A DNA stretch of 64,000 nt from Solirubrobacteraceae bacterium (GTDB taxonomy: Bacteria > Actinomycetota > Thermoleophilia > Solirubrobacterales > Solirubrobacteraceae), in the NCBI GenBank assembly GCA_025449845.1, contig JANWIP010000003.1, positions 78,876 through 142,875 on the forward strand. Reading direction: 5' to 3'. The notes under the pieces were generated by a model, which ran no database searches, was not told the origin of the DNA, and was given only the letters and a program-made list of their open reading frames with translations. The position numbers and the translations under genes are program-made. Shown here in pieces: positions 36,527-45,372 of this stretch (position 1 is its first letter; each line of letters opens with the position of its first letter).

Positions 36527-36738
36527 TCTGAGGCGACCTGGGTACGTACCTCCGCTGGCACTGGGCCGAACCGGGTGTCATCCTCGGCCAGCAGGTCAAG
36601 GCCACGGGCGACCCGTAGCTCGCGCAAGACCGCAGCATTCACGAACGCCGACAGGCTGCCACCAGACTCGGTCAGTCGCTCCTCGGCCTCGTGCAGGACT
36701 GACTCGTCGAATGAGATCGATCGCTTCTGGCTTGCCAT
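36514..36738 (-). CDS. Ribbon-helix-helix antitoxin of a VapC toxin
   Basis: 74 residues: KRSISFDESVLHEAEERLTE then SLSAFVNAAVLRELRVARG is a clear strand-helix-helix antitoxin, with an acidic tail ending SEWPA. The ATG at 36738 lies about 6 nt past a TAGGAT box, with CGGACA 17 nt further upstream, giving a leaderless transcript. An operator palindrome overlaps the box. Confidence 0.85.
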   Translation of the reverse strand: MASQKRSISFDESVLHEAEERLTESGGSLSAFVNAAVLRELRVARGLDLLAEDDTRFGPVPAEVRTQVASEWPA

Positions 36739-36745
36739 AAGCCGA

Positions 36746-36761
36746 TCCTACCACGGTAGGA
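36746..36761. promoter_or_regulatory. Palindromic operator over the -10 of the minus-strand vapBC
   Basis: TCCTACC, two bases, GGTAGGA (36746-36761) is a perfect palindrome that includes the TAGGAT -10 of the antitoxin gene. A core nearly identical to CCTACNGTGGTA (11 of 12 bases) recurs at about 36898-36909 in front of the neighbouring, divergent vapBC module. Confidence 0.6.
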
Positions 36762-36919
36762 ATCGTATGTCCGACGCCAAGGGCCGCCCGAAAAAGCCAT
36801 CCCACTCGTGAGGATGATGCAAGGCAAGGGCAGCCGAGATGCCGTTGACCGAGATGCCGTTGACAAACGCGAAGGCACAGACGGAGAAGGTGTTGCACCT
36901 ACGGTGGTACACTGAGCCG

Positions 36920-37237
36920 GTGCCCACGAACCATCCACGAATAGCGGTCGTGCGGGACCCAGAGCTTGACGCTGCACTGGAACACGCGGCCCAAGTGCTG
37001 GGTGAAAAGCGTTCGACGGCAGCGCTGCTGCGTGAGCTGGCGTTGCTTGGGGTGCAGTCGCTGCCGAGCAGCGAGTGGGTTCGGACGATGGAAAGGATGC
37101 GCGCCCTGGGATTGCAGCCGGCGCAGCTGCCGCCGGGTGACGTGATGGGACGTATCGCCTCGATGGGACCGGTTGACCCGGAGAACCCAACGCCGGCTAC
37201 CGACGCGCTTGAATACGTACGCGCCGATCGGATTTGA
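36920..37237 (+). CDS. Antitoxin-like protein of a PIN toxin pair
   Basis: 105 residues from GTG 36920: PRIAVVRDPELDAALEHAAQ, then KRSTAALLRELALLGVQSL, a ribbon-helix-helix-like start, and a Pro-rich tail. TACACT (36908-36913) ends 6 nt before this GTG, fitting a leaderless transcript; the longer ORF upstream is less likely. Ends 9 nt before the PIN gene. Confidence 0.7.
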   Translation: MPTNHPRIAVVRDPELDAALEHAAQVLGEKRSTAALLRELALLGVQSLPSSEWVRTMERMRALGLQPAQLPPGDVMGRIASMGPVDPENPTPATDALEYVRADRI

Positions 37238-37246
37238 GAAGCAGGC

Positions 37247-37639
37247 ATGGGAATTGCCTACTTGGACGCCTCTGCCTTCTGCAAGCTGTTCAAGCCGGAG
37301 GTCGAGTCAGAGGCGCTCGGGCAAGCGTTGACTGGAGAGACATGGCTGGCGTCGGAGATCCTGGCTATTGAGGTGGGCAGGACTGCCCTACTGGCCGGCG
37401 GCGGTGCTCCCGAGCGCGCTCAGGGTGAACTGGCACGCGTCGTACTGGCCCCTCTGTCTGAGACGGTGCGCGCGAATGCTGCCACGGTCCCTCCCGCGCG
37501 GCTACGGGCACTCGACGCGATCCATCTGGCAACCGCGCTTGAGTTACGCGCGGAGATCGATGCGGTGTATGCCTATGACGAACGCTTAGGCGAGGCAGCA
37601 CGGGAGCACGGGTTGGAGGTTCGTACGCCCGGCCGCTGA
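37247..37639 (+). CDS. PIN-domain ribonuclease toxin (VapC)
   Basis: 130 residues: GIAYLDASAFCKLF (Asp), ILAIEVGRTAL (Glu), RALDAIHLATALEL (Asp) and VYAYDERLGEAA (Asp) mark the PIN active site in standard order. Follows its antitoxin closely. Last accessory gene before the glmU run. Confidence 0.9.
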   Translation: MGIAYLDASAFCKLFKPEVESEALGQALTGETWLASEILAIEVGRTALLAGGGAPERAQGELARVVLAPLSETVRANAATVPPARLRALDAIHLATALELRAEIDAVYAYDERLGEAAREHGLEVRTPGR

Positions 37640-37665
37640 GGTACGCGCATCGGAGGGTTGTCGAT

Positions 37666-37699
37666 TTGGCCTCGCCCCTCGCCTGCGTAGCACTAGAGT
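37666..37699 (+). promoter_or_regulatory. Possible promoter of the glmU run
   Basis: TTGGCC (37666-37671), 16-nt spacer, TAGCAC (37688-37693), directly followed by TAGAGT (37694-37699), which ends 7 nt before the glmU ATG. Either box could serve as -10; neither -35 is strong. Confidence 0.35.
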
Positions 37700-37706
37700 C
37701 CCGCAC

Positions 37707-39047
37707 ATGACCCCCCCCACAGTCCTAATCCTGGCCGCCGGCCAAGGCACACGCATGCGCTCAGCAATGCCGAAGGTCCTGCACGAGCTGTGCGGCCGCC
37801 CGATGGTGCTGTGGCCGGTGCACGCAGCCCTGGAGGCAGGCGCCGGCAAGGTCGTAGTGGTCGACTCCCCAGCCAAGGCGCTAGAGGCGATCCTGCCCGA
37901 AGGCGTAGGCCTGGTGGTCCAGCCCGAGTCAAACGGCACCGGAGGCGCAGTGCTGGCCGCCAGCGCCCAGATCGACCCGCAGGCAGCCGTGGTGATCCTG
38001 AGCGGAGACGTGCCGCTGGTAAGCGCCCAGGCAATCACGGAGCTGGTCGCGGCGCACATCGCCGCTGGCACCCCGGCGACGATGGCCACGACGATCCTCG
38101 CGGACCCGAGCGGCTACGGCCGCGTAGTGCGCGATGGCGCAGGCAACGTGCAGCGCGTGGTGGAGACCAAGAAAGCCGGCGATGCCACCTCCGAGGAGCT
38201 GCAGATAGACGAGGTCAACACCGGCATCTACGTATTCAACGGCGAAGCCTTGCTGGCAACGCTGCCCCACCTGAGTGCCGACAATGCCCAAGCCGAGCTG
38301 TATCTGCCTCAGGTCCTGGACCTCCTGCGAGCAGAGGGCCAAGCGGTGGCGGCACACAAGGTCAACGACCCAGGCCTGGTCCTAGGCATCAACGACCGCG
38401 TAGCCCTAGCCGAGGTAACGGCGCTGGCCCAGCGCGCGATCCACGAGCGCCATATGCGCGCAGGCGTAACGATCGTGGACCCAGCGGCAACGGCGATCGA
38501 CGTAGAAGTGGAGATCGGCCAAGACACGACGATCGAGCCGTTCACGACGATCAAGGGTGCGACCAAGATCGGCGCAGGCTGCACGATCAGGCACGCCTAC
38601 ATCATCGAGAGCACGATCGAGGACGGAGTAAGCGTGGGCCCCTTCGCCTACCTGCGCCCCGGCACGCACCTCCAGCAAGGCTCCAAGATCGGCACCTTCG
38701 TAGAGGTGAAGAACTCAGACATAGGCAGAGGCGCGAAAGTCCCGCACCTCTCCTACATAGGCGACGCGGACGTAGGCGAGCAGTCGAACCTGGGCGCAGG
38801 CACGATCACGGCCAACTACGACGGCAAGTCAAAGCACCGCACGACGATCGGCAAGCGCGTACGCGGCGGCGTCGATACCGCACTGGTAGCTCCGGTGACA
38901 GTAGGCGACGACGCCTGGACAGCAGCAGGCTCGACGATCACCGAAGACATCCCCCCCGGAGCCCTGGGCGTAGCCCGTGCGAGACAGCGCAACGTCGAGG
39001 ACTACGCTGACCGACCCCGCGGCCCTTTAGACTCTGAAGAGAGATGA
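37707..39047 (+). CDS. glmU: Bifunctional UDP-N-acetylglucosamine pyrophosphorylase / glucosamine-1-phosphate acetyltransferase
   Basis: Makes UDP-GlcNAc, the peptidoglycan precursor. The N-terminal uridylyltransferase domain shows LILAAGQGTRMRS with PKVL, QPESNGTGGAV and LSGDVPLV. The C-terminal left-handed beta-helix acetyltransferase (from about 250) shows hexapeptide repeats and LGAGTITANYDGKSKHRT. The 446-residue length is normal. It overlaps prs by 4 nt, the common actinobacterial glmU-prs arrangement. Confidence 0.96.
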   Translation: MTPPTVLILAAGQGTRMRSAMPKVLHELCGRPMVLWPVHAALEAGAGKVVVVDSPAKALEAILPEGVGLVVQPESNGTGGAVLAASAQIDPQAAVVILSGDVPLVSAQAITELVAAHIAAGTPATMATTILADPSGYGRVVRDGAGNVQRVVETKKAGDATSEELQIDEVNTGIYVFNGEALLATLPHLSADNAQAELYLPQVLDLLRAEGQAVAAHKVNDPGLVLGINDRVALAEVTALAQRAIHERHMRAGVTIVDPAATAIDVEVEIGQDTTIEPFTTIKGATKIGAGCTIRHAYIIESTIEDGVSVGPFAYLRPGTHLQQGSKIGTFVEVKNSDIGRGAKVPHLSYIGDADVGEQSNLGAGTITANYDGKSKHRTTIGKRVRGGVDTALVAPVTVGDDAWTAAGSTITEDIPPGALGVARARQRNVEDYADRPRGPLDSEER

Positions 39048-40072
39048 GCAGCGCAATGGACACGCGCACGCAGTCCATGCAGACGAGCCTGCCGATCGAC
39101 TACGACAAGCGGCTGATGCTGTTCGCCGGGCGGGCCAATCCGCAGCTGGCGTCCGACATCGCCACGAAGCTGAACGTCGATCTGGGCCCTGTGACGATCA
39201 AGACGTTCTCAAACGGCGAGGTGTACTGCCGCTACGAGGAGTCGATCCGCGGCGCAGATGTATTCATCGTGCAGCCAACCTGCGGCAACCCGCAGACAGG
39301 AGTGACGGCCAATGACTCCCTGATGGAGCTGCTGTTCCTGATCGACGCGGCGGTAGGCGCCTCGGCCCACCGCGTCATAGCGGTGACCCCATGGTTCGGC
39401 TACTCGCGCCAGGACAAGAAGAGCGCTCCGCGCGAGCCGATCAGCGCGCGCTTGGTGGCCCGCATGCTCGAGGCAGCTGGCGCGGACCGGGTCCTGACAA
39501 TGGACCTGCACGCAGGTCAGATCCAGGGTTTCTTCCAGAAGCCGGTGGATCACATGACGGCGCTGTTCATGCTGACGCAGTACTTCGATGACCTGGGCCT
39601 GAGCGACCTAGTGGTAGTAGCCCCCGATGCAGGCCGCGTGAAGCTGAACAAGAAGTTCGCCTCGAAGATCGGCGCGGAGCTGGCGATCCTCGACAAGGAG
39701 CGCCCGGCGCAGCAGGTGGCGGAGATCGGTTACGTGATCGGCGATGTGCGCAACAAGACAGCAGTGATCGTGGACGACATGATCGACACTGCCGGCACCC
39801 TCGCGGCGGCAGCGCGCACGGTCCTAGAAGAGGGCGCAAGCAGCGTCTACGCGGCAGCCACCCATGGGGTGTTCTCGGGGGACGCGTTCGCGAACCTGGC
39901 AGACTCAGGCTTCAAGGAGATCGTAGTCACAGACACGATCCCGGTGCCCAAAGAGCGCCCGGCAAACATCCGCGTGCTCCCCTGTGCGGAGCTGCTGACG
40001 GACTCGATCCGGCGCATCTTCACCGACGATTCGGTGAGCGAAGTGTTCGGCGGCGAGAACCAGCTGTTTTGA
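39044..40072 (+). CDS. prs: Ribose-phosphate pyrophosphokinase (PRPP synthetase)
   Basis: Makes PRPP from ribose-5-phosphate and ATP for nucleotide, His and Trp synthesis. Visible motifs: MLFAGRANPQLA, FSNGEVYCRYEESIRG, TNDSLMELLFLIDA, ARLVARMLEAAG, DLHAGQIQGFF and the PRPP loop VIVDDMIDTAGTL (about 241-253). 342 residues. A nearby in-frame ATG at 39056 is possible. Overlaps glmU and the next gene, each by 4 nt. Confidence 0.96.
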   Translation: MSSAMDTRTQSMQTSLPIDYDKRLMLFAGRANPQLASDIATKLNVDLGPVTIKTFSNGEVYCRYEESIRGADVFIVQPTCGNPQTGVTANDSLMELLFLIDAAVGASAHRVIAVTPWFGYSRQDKKSAPREPISARLVARMLEAAGADRVLTMDLHAGQIQGFFQKPVDHMTALFMLTQYFDDLGLSDLVVVAPDAGRVKLNKKFASKIGAELAILDKERPAQQVAEIGYVIGDVRNKTAVIVDDMIDTAGTLAAAARTVLEEGASSVYAAATHGVFSGDAFANLADSGFKEIVVTDTIPVPKERPANIRVLPCAELLTDSIRRIFTDDSVSEVFGGENQLF

Positions 40073-40557
40073 GTACGGCGACGGGCATGCCGCCCGCATC
40101 GCCCCGATCTCCCAAGCGCTTGCGGCGCATCGGCTTGATCTTCACGGGCGTGCTGCTGTTCCTGGCGATCAGCGGCCTGCTGGCGCGCTTCTTGTCGGTG
40201 GAGAGCGAGGAACGCGAAGACCTGGTGAGGGTGCTACAGGCCGAGGCCAATGGCAACGCGCAGGCGATGCTGAGCAAGCTGAGCGCCTGCCGGGCGAGTC
40301 CGAAGTGCAGCGCGGCGGTGCAGTCAGACGTGGTCAAGCTGCGTCGCCATGGCCCGGTGAAGATCCTGACGCTGACCTCCCCAACGGCCTATTCGCTAAC
40401 GGGCGCGACGGGCACGACACGCGTGGCATGGACGGTGATCGGCCACCTGCCGGTGGTGCAGTGCGTGAGCGTGAAGCGCAGCGGCAACGCCATCACAGGC
40501 ATCAGCCTGAAGCTGCAAACGATCGGGGCGCAGATCCCAGGCGAAGCGGATTGCTAA
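40069..40557 (+). CDS. Membrane-anchored protein of unknown function
   Basis: 162 residues: short basic N-terminus, one membrane segment (IGLIFTGVLLFLAISGLLA), then an extracytoplasmic domain with a Cys-containing hairpin (SACRASPKCSAAV) and Cys near the C-terminus. The TTG start overlaps the prs stop (TTGA), so it belongs to the operon. I recognise no family; position between prs and rplY suggests a lineage gene. Confidence 0.7.
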   Translation: MSTATGMPPASPRSPKRLRRIGLIFTGVLLFLAISGLLARFLSVESEEREDLVRVLQAEANGNAQAMLSKLSACRASPKCSAAVQSDVVKLRRHGPVKILTLTSPTAYSLTGATGTTRVAWTVIGHLPVVQCVSVKRSGNAITGISLKLQTIGAQIPGEADC

Positions 40558-40571
40558 AGTCCCCTCCCGCG

Positions 40572-41225
40572 ATGGCCACCAACGAGACAACCCAGCTGCA
40601 GGTCAAACGCCGCGAGCCCGACGGCTCGCGCTCGGCACGGCGCCTGCGCCGCGAGCAGCGTGTGCCCGGCGTGCTGTACGGCGGCGGCGATGAGCCGATG
40701 AGCTTCGACGTGGACGCGCGCGAGTTGCGCCTGGCCCTGGCCCGCTCAGGCGCGGTGCTGGACCTGAGCGTGGACGGCGGCAAAGCGACGCCGGTGGTCC
40801 TGAAGGAGGCCCAGCGTCACCCGGTGAGAGGCGAGACGACACACATCGACCTGCTGCGCGTGCGCCTGGATAAGGCGATCCACGCGGTGGTGCCGGTGGA
40901 ACTGTCCGGCGTGGACGATGCGCCGGGCGTGAAGGAAGGCGGCGTACTGGAGCAGATCACGCGCGAGATCAACATCGAGGCGCTGCCGACGGCCATCCCC
41001 GAGGCGCTGGTGCACGACGTGAGCGCCCTGGAGATCGGCGACACGGTGATCCTTGAGGCTGTGCCTGTCCCCGAGGGCGTGACGGTGCTGGACGACCTGC
41101 AGGAGACCGTGATCGCAACCCTCTCGGCCCCCCGTTTACAGACAGAGGCAGAGACGGAGATCGAGGCCGAGACGGAGCTGGTGGGCGAGTCCGCCGAGAA
41201 GGACGAGGCGGCGTCAGAGGAGTGA
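40572..41225 (+). CDS. rplY: 50S ribosomal protein L25/general stress protein Ctc
   Basis: Binds 5S rRNA. The 217-residue protein has the L25 domain (LQVKRREPDGSRSARRLRRE, RVPGVLYGGG, then VVLKEAQRHPVRGETTHIDL) and the C-terminal TL5/Ctc beta domain (VPVELSGVDDAPGVKEGGVL). A strongly acidic tail follows. It precedes pth, its usual neighbour. Confidence 0.95.
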   Translation: MATNETTQLQVKRREPDGSRSARRLRREQRVPGVLYGGGDEPMSFDVDARELRLALARSGAVLDLSVDGGKATPVVLKEAQRHPVRGETTHIDLLRVRLDKAIHAVVPVELSGVDDAPGVKEGGVLEQITREINIEALPTAIPEALVHDVSALEIGDTVILEAVPVPEGVTVLDDLQETVIATLSAPRLQTEAETEIEAETELVGESAEKDEAASEE

Positions 41226-41836
41226 TCCGGCCGTTTGGCGGCCGCGGGGCGGCCATCGACTGGCTGCTGGTAGGACTGGGCAACCCCGGCAAGGAGTACA
41301 AGGGGACGCGCCACAACGTGGGCTTCGCGATCGCCGATCTGCTGGCTGAGCGCTGGGAGCTGCCGACCCCGAAGCAGCGTTTCCGCGGCCGCGTAGCCGA
41401 GGGCCGCGTGGCCGTAGCGCCGCAGATCGGCGCCCCGGCCGCGCCCCGCATAGCGATGCTGTGGCCACAGACGTACATGAACGAGGCGGGCCGCTCGGTG
41501 GGTCCAGCGAGAGGCTCGTACAAACTCCCCCTGGATCGCCTGCTGGTGATGCACGACGAGATAGACCTGCCCTTCGGCGAGATCCGCACGCGCCTGGGCG
41601 GTGGCCTGGCGGGCCATAATGGCCTAAAGTCACTGAAGCGCGAGCTGGGCTCCCCCGACTTCTGGCGTACACGCGTAGGCGTAGGCCGCCCCGACTCGAC
41701 GGACCCGGAGATAGTGAGCGCCCACGTGCTGGGCCGCTTCAGCGAGCCGAAGGCGCAGATAGAAGAGCTCGTTACGCGCGCCGCCGATGAGGTCGAGCGG
41801 ATGTTGCTGCAAGCGCAAGCCCCCGAAGGGCAATAG
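41222..41836 (+). CDS. pth: Peptidyl-tRNA hydrolase
   Basis: Releases peptides from peptidyl-tRNA dropped by the ribosome. LVGLGNPGKEY (16-26), catalytic His31 in GTRHNVGF, TYMNEAGRSV with the Asn, VMHDEIDLPFG with the Asp, and GGLAGHNGLKSL are all present. GTG start overlapping rplY by 4 nt; the stop abuts the mfd ATG. Confidence 0.96.
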   Translation: MIRPFGGRGAAIDWLLVGLGNPGKEYKGTRHNVGFAIADLLAERWELPTPKQRFRGRVAEGRVAVAPQIGAPAAPRIAMLWPQTYMNEAGRSVGPARGSYKLPLDRLLVMHDEIDLPFGEIRTRLGGGLAGHNGLKSLKRELGSPDFWRTRVGVGRPDSTDPEIVSAHVLGRFSEPKAQIEELVTRAADEVERMLLQAQAPEGQ

Positions 41837-44800
41837 ATGGCGCTGCGCTCTCTACTGGGCTTCATCGACCAGGACCCCGGCGCGGCGACGCTCACCGAGC
41901 AAGGCGGCCGCGCGTTCGTAAGCGCGTCGCTACGCCCGTATGTGATCGCGGCGCTGGCGGACAAGCACGAGCGCCCAACGCTGGTGGTGGTGGGCGATGA
42001 CCGCGCGGCCCGCGATCTGGCGGCGGATCTGCGCGCATGGCTGACGCCGCGCCCGGTGCGCTACTACCCCTCGCGCGGCGTGGCCTACGAGTCCCACCTG
42101 AAGCCACCCCCTCACCTGGTGGGCCTGCGCGTGGCGGCGCTGGACGCGCTGCTGAATCCAAATGGCGAAGAGCCCCCGGTGGTGGTGGTCTCCGCTGTGG
42201 CCCTGTCGGAGAAGGTCCCCGACCCGTCGCTGCGCCCGCGGTCGTTCAAGCTGAAGGTAGGCGAGCTGCTGGACCTGGAGGAGTGCTCAGAGGAGCTGGT
42301 GGCAGCGGGCTACGAACGGGTGGACCAGGTCGAGGAGCGCGGTCAGTTCGCGGTGCGCGGCGGCCTACTCGACGTGTTCCCGGCGACTGAGGAGCGGGCG
42401 GTGCGCGTGGACCTGTTCGACGTGCAGATCGAGAGCCTGCGCTGGTTCTCGACGTTCACGCAGCGCTCACTGGGCGATGCGCAAGAGGTCGAGATCGCCC
42501 CCGCGGCGGAGCTCGCGGCCGAGCACCGAGAGCTGGCAGAGATAGCCGCCCTGGAGCACGAGGATGAGCGCCCCGACGTGGCGGAGCTGCTGCCGGTGGA
42601 TCGCTTCGGCGCGCTGCTGGACCTGATCCCTCCCAGCACCGAACTGGTGGTAGCCGCCGAGGAGGAGCTGCCCCCGGCGCTGGAGGACCACTGGAGCGAC
42701 GTATGCGCGGCCTTCCACGACAAAGACGCCCACCACCTATACGTGAAGCCGCAGGAAATCCAGCAGACGCTGAGTGAGCGCACGCGCGTATGGCTGTCCT
42801 CGCTGCAGAGCGACCAGCCGATCGAGCTACGCGCGCAGGCAGCGGACACGGCGGCGCGGACGCTGGCGGAAGCGGAGCCGGAGCTGGAGAAGCTGGTGCG
42901 CAGCGGCTACCGCACCGTCGTGGCGTTCCCCCGCAGGGGCGAAGGCGAGCGCGCGGCATACAACCTAGGTCGCATGAAGGTGCAGTGGTTGGAGGGGGAG
43001 GGGGATGGGGCCGGCCATACGGGGTCGGCTGTGGCTGGGTCGGATCGGGCGGGGCTGGGTACTTCCGCGGGTAGGGCCGCGCCTTTGGAGCCTTCACTGC
43101 GATTCGCGGCTGCCTCGCTGCGCGAGGGATTCCTCGCGCCGTCCCTGAAGCTGGCGGTCTTCCCGGAGCACCGACTGCTGCGACGGCGGCGAGCGGCGAA
43201 GCCCGAGCGCGACGGGGGCGCGGTGAGACGCGGCGCACTGCGCTCGTTCACGGACCTGCGCACAGGCGACATAGTGGTGCACGAGGACCACGGCGTGGCG
43301 CGCTTCGCGGGCTTTCAGACCCGCACGGTGGCGGACATCACGCGGGACTACCTGTACCTGGAATACCAGGGCGACGATCGCGTATTCGTGCCGACGGATC
43401 AGCTGGCGAAGATCTCGCGCTATGTAGGCGCGGGCGGCGAGCACCCGCCCCTCTCCAAGCTCGGAGGCACGCGCTGGGAGACGATGAAGGCGCGTGCACG
43501 CAGGGCCGCGCAGGAGCTGGCAGGCGAGCTGCTGTCGCTGTACGCGGAGCGCCGGCGACGGAGCGGCCACGCGTTTGAGCCCGACAGCGATTGGCAGCGC
43601 GAATTCGAGGCACGCTTCCCGTATACGGAGACGGCGGATCAGCGCGAGGCGATCGAACTGGTGAAGCTCGACATGGAAGCCCCCCGCCCGATGGACCGCC
43701 TGATCTGCGGCGACGTCGGCTACGGCAAGACGGAGGTGGCGCTGCGCGCGGCGTTCAAGGCGGCAGGCGCGGGCAAGCAGGTGCTGATGCTGGTGCCGAC
43801 GACGATCCTGGCGCAGCAGCACTACGGCACGTTCAGCGAGCGCCTGGGCGACTATCCGATCACGATCGACCACGTGTCGCGCTTTCGCAGCGCCGCCGAG
43901 CAGAAGGCGGCGATCAAAGGCTTCGCGGAAGGCAAGGTGGACATCCTGATCGGCACCCACCGCGTGCTGTCCCGCGATGTGCGCGCAAAGGACCTGGGCC
44001 TGTTGATCGTGGACGAGGAGCAGCGCTTTGGGGTCAAGCAGAAGGAGCTGCTGCGTCAGCTGAAGCTGAAGGTGGATGTGATCGCGATGAGCGCAACGCC
44101 GATCCCGCGCACGCTGCAGATGTCGCTGGCGGGCCTGCGCGACATCTCGGTGATCGAGACCCCGCCGGAAGGCCGGCGGCCAGTGAAGACCTATGTAGGC
44201 GAGTACGAGGAGGATCTGGTGAAAGGCGCGATCGTGCGCGAGCACGAGCGCGAGGGCCAGGCGTTCTTCCTGCACAACCGCATCGAGACGATCGAGGAGA
44301 CGGCGGAGCGCCTGCGCGCGCTGTGCCCGGGCGTGCGCTTCATGGTGGCGCACGGCCAGATGGGCGAAGGCGAACTGGAGGCGGTGATGATGGACTACCT
44401 GCAGGGCAAGTCCGATGTGCTGGTGTGCACGTCGATCATCGAGTCGGGGATCGACATACCGCAGGCGAACACGCTGATCGTGGAGCACTCCGATGCGTTT
44501 GGCCTGGCGCAGCTCTACCAGATACGCGGCCGCGTGGGCCGTAGCCGCGAGCGCGCATATGCGTATCTGCTGTACGACAGCGCGGCGGCATTGACGGCCG
44601 AGGCGGGCCAACGACTGTCAGCCCTGTCGGACTACACCGAGCTAGGCAGCGGCTTCAAGATCGCGATGCGCGACCTGGAGATCCGCGGCGCGGGCAATCT
44701 GCTGGGCGACGAGCAGTCGGGCCATGTGGCGGCGCTGGGCTTTGAGCTGTACATGCAGATGCTCGATGAGGCGGTGCGCGCGGCAGGCCCCTCCGAGGAG

Positions 44801-45268
44801 GAGGGCGGGGCGCAGGAGCTGCCCGAGCCGGTGCGCCTGGACGTGAAGGTGGATGCCTACATCCCAACCGACTATGTCCCCTATGAGCAGGCGAAGATCG
44901 AGATCCACCGCCGCGTGGCCTCCTCGCTGGAGGTGGCGGACGTGGAGCGCCTGCGCGAGGATCTGGAGGACCGCTTCGGCCCGCCGCCGGAGCCGCTGGA
45001 GAACCTGCTGTCGTTGCAGCGAGCCAGGATCAAGTTCGGCGCGGCGGGGGCGCAGGCGGTGAGCTTCCGCGGCGATCGCCTGGCGGTGACGCCGATCGAG
45101 CTGGACTCCAAACGCGCGAAGCGTCTACGCGAGCAGTTGCCGGAGGCGCTGTATGAAGCGGCGAAGTCGCAGGTGATGGTGCGGGTGCCGAGCGACGGTC
45201 CGCAGCGTTTCCCGGCGGTGGTGGCAGCCGCGGATGCCTTGCTGGCAGTGGTGCGAGAGGCGGCCTGA
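41837..45268 (+). CDS. mfd: Transcription-repair coupling factor Mfd
   Basis: ATP-driven translocase that removes stalled RNA polymerase and recruits UvrABC. 1143 residues: UvrB-like N-terminal domains (about 1-330), the RNA-polymerase-interacting module (DIVVHEDHGVARFAGFQ), RecG-like helicase with Walker A GDVGYGKTEVA (about 625-636), DEEQRFG (about 725), SATPIPRTLQMSLAG and QIRGRVGRSRERAYAYLL, and the C-terminal TRCF domain. A low-complexity Gly/Ala insert (about 385-415) separates the N-terminal region from the RID and is encoded by a G-rich tract at 42990-43095. Confidence 0.96.
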   Translation: MALRSLLGFIDQDPGAATLTEQGGRAFVSASLRPYVIAALADKHERPTLVVVGDDRAARDLAADLRAWLTPRPVRYYPSRGVAYESHLKPPPHLVGLRVAALDALLNPNGEEPPVVVVSAVALSEKVPDPSLRPRSFKLKVGELLDLEECSEELVAAGYERVDQVEERGQFAVRGGLLDVFPATEERAVRVDLFDVQIESLRWFSTFTQRSLGDAQEVEIAPAAELAAEHRELAEIAALEHEDERPDVAELLPVDRFGALLDLIPPSTELVVAAEEELPPALEDHWSDVCAAFHDKDAHHLYVKPQEIQQTLSERTRVWLSSLQSDQPIELRAQAADTAARTLAEAEPELEKLVRSGYRTVVAFPRRGEGERAAYNLGRMKVQWLEGEGDGAGHTGSAVAGSDRAGLGTSAGRAAPLEPSLRFAAASLREGFLAPSLKLAVFPEHRLLRRRRAAKPERDGGAVRRGALRSFTDLRTGDIVVHEDHGVARFAGFQTRTVADITRDYLYLEYQGDDRVFVPTDQLAKISRYVGAGGEHPPLSKLGGTRWETMKARARRAAQELAGELLSLYAERRRRSGHAFEPDSDWQREFEARFPYTETADQREAIELVKLDMEAPRPMDRLICGDVGYGKTEVALRAAFKAAGAGKQVLMLVPTTILAQQHYGTFSERLGDYPITIDHVSRFRSAAEQKAAIKGFAEGKVDILIGTHRVLSRDVRAKDLGLLIVDEEQRFGVKQKELLRQLKLKVDVIAMSATPIPRTLQMSLAGLRDISVIETPPEGRRPVKTYVGEYEEDLVKGAIVREHEREGQAFFLHNRIETIEETAERLRALCPGVRFMVAHGQMGEGELEAVMMDYLQGKSDVLVCTSIIESGIDIPQANTLIVEHSDAFGLAQLYQIRGRVGRSRERAYAYLLYDSAAALTAEAGQRLSALSDYTELGSGFKIAMRDLEIRGAGNLLGDEQSGHVAALGFELYMQMLDEAVRAAGPSEEEGGAQELPEPVRLDVKVDAYIPTDYVPYEQAKIEIHRRVASSLEVADVERLREDLEDRFGPPPEPLENLLSLQRARIKFGAAGAQAVSFRGDRLAVTPIELDSKRAKRLREQLPEALYEAAKSQVMVRVPSDGPQRFPAVVAAADALLAVVREAA

Positions 45269-45372
45269 GGCGGCATGTTCCCCCCTTGGCGGGGTGCGCA
45301 AATCGTTCTTGAACCAGGATTTAGAAACTTCTTAAGCACAACACATGATGTTTCCGCTAGAGTGCCCGCGTC

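Noticed and set aside
43094..44611. 505-codon minus-strand frame inside mfd
   Set aside because: Lies wholly opposite the conserved helicase domain of mfd; no family match.
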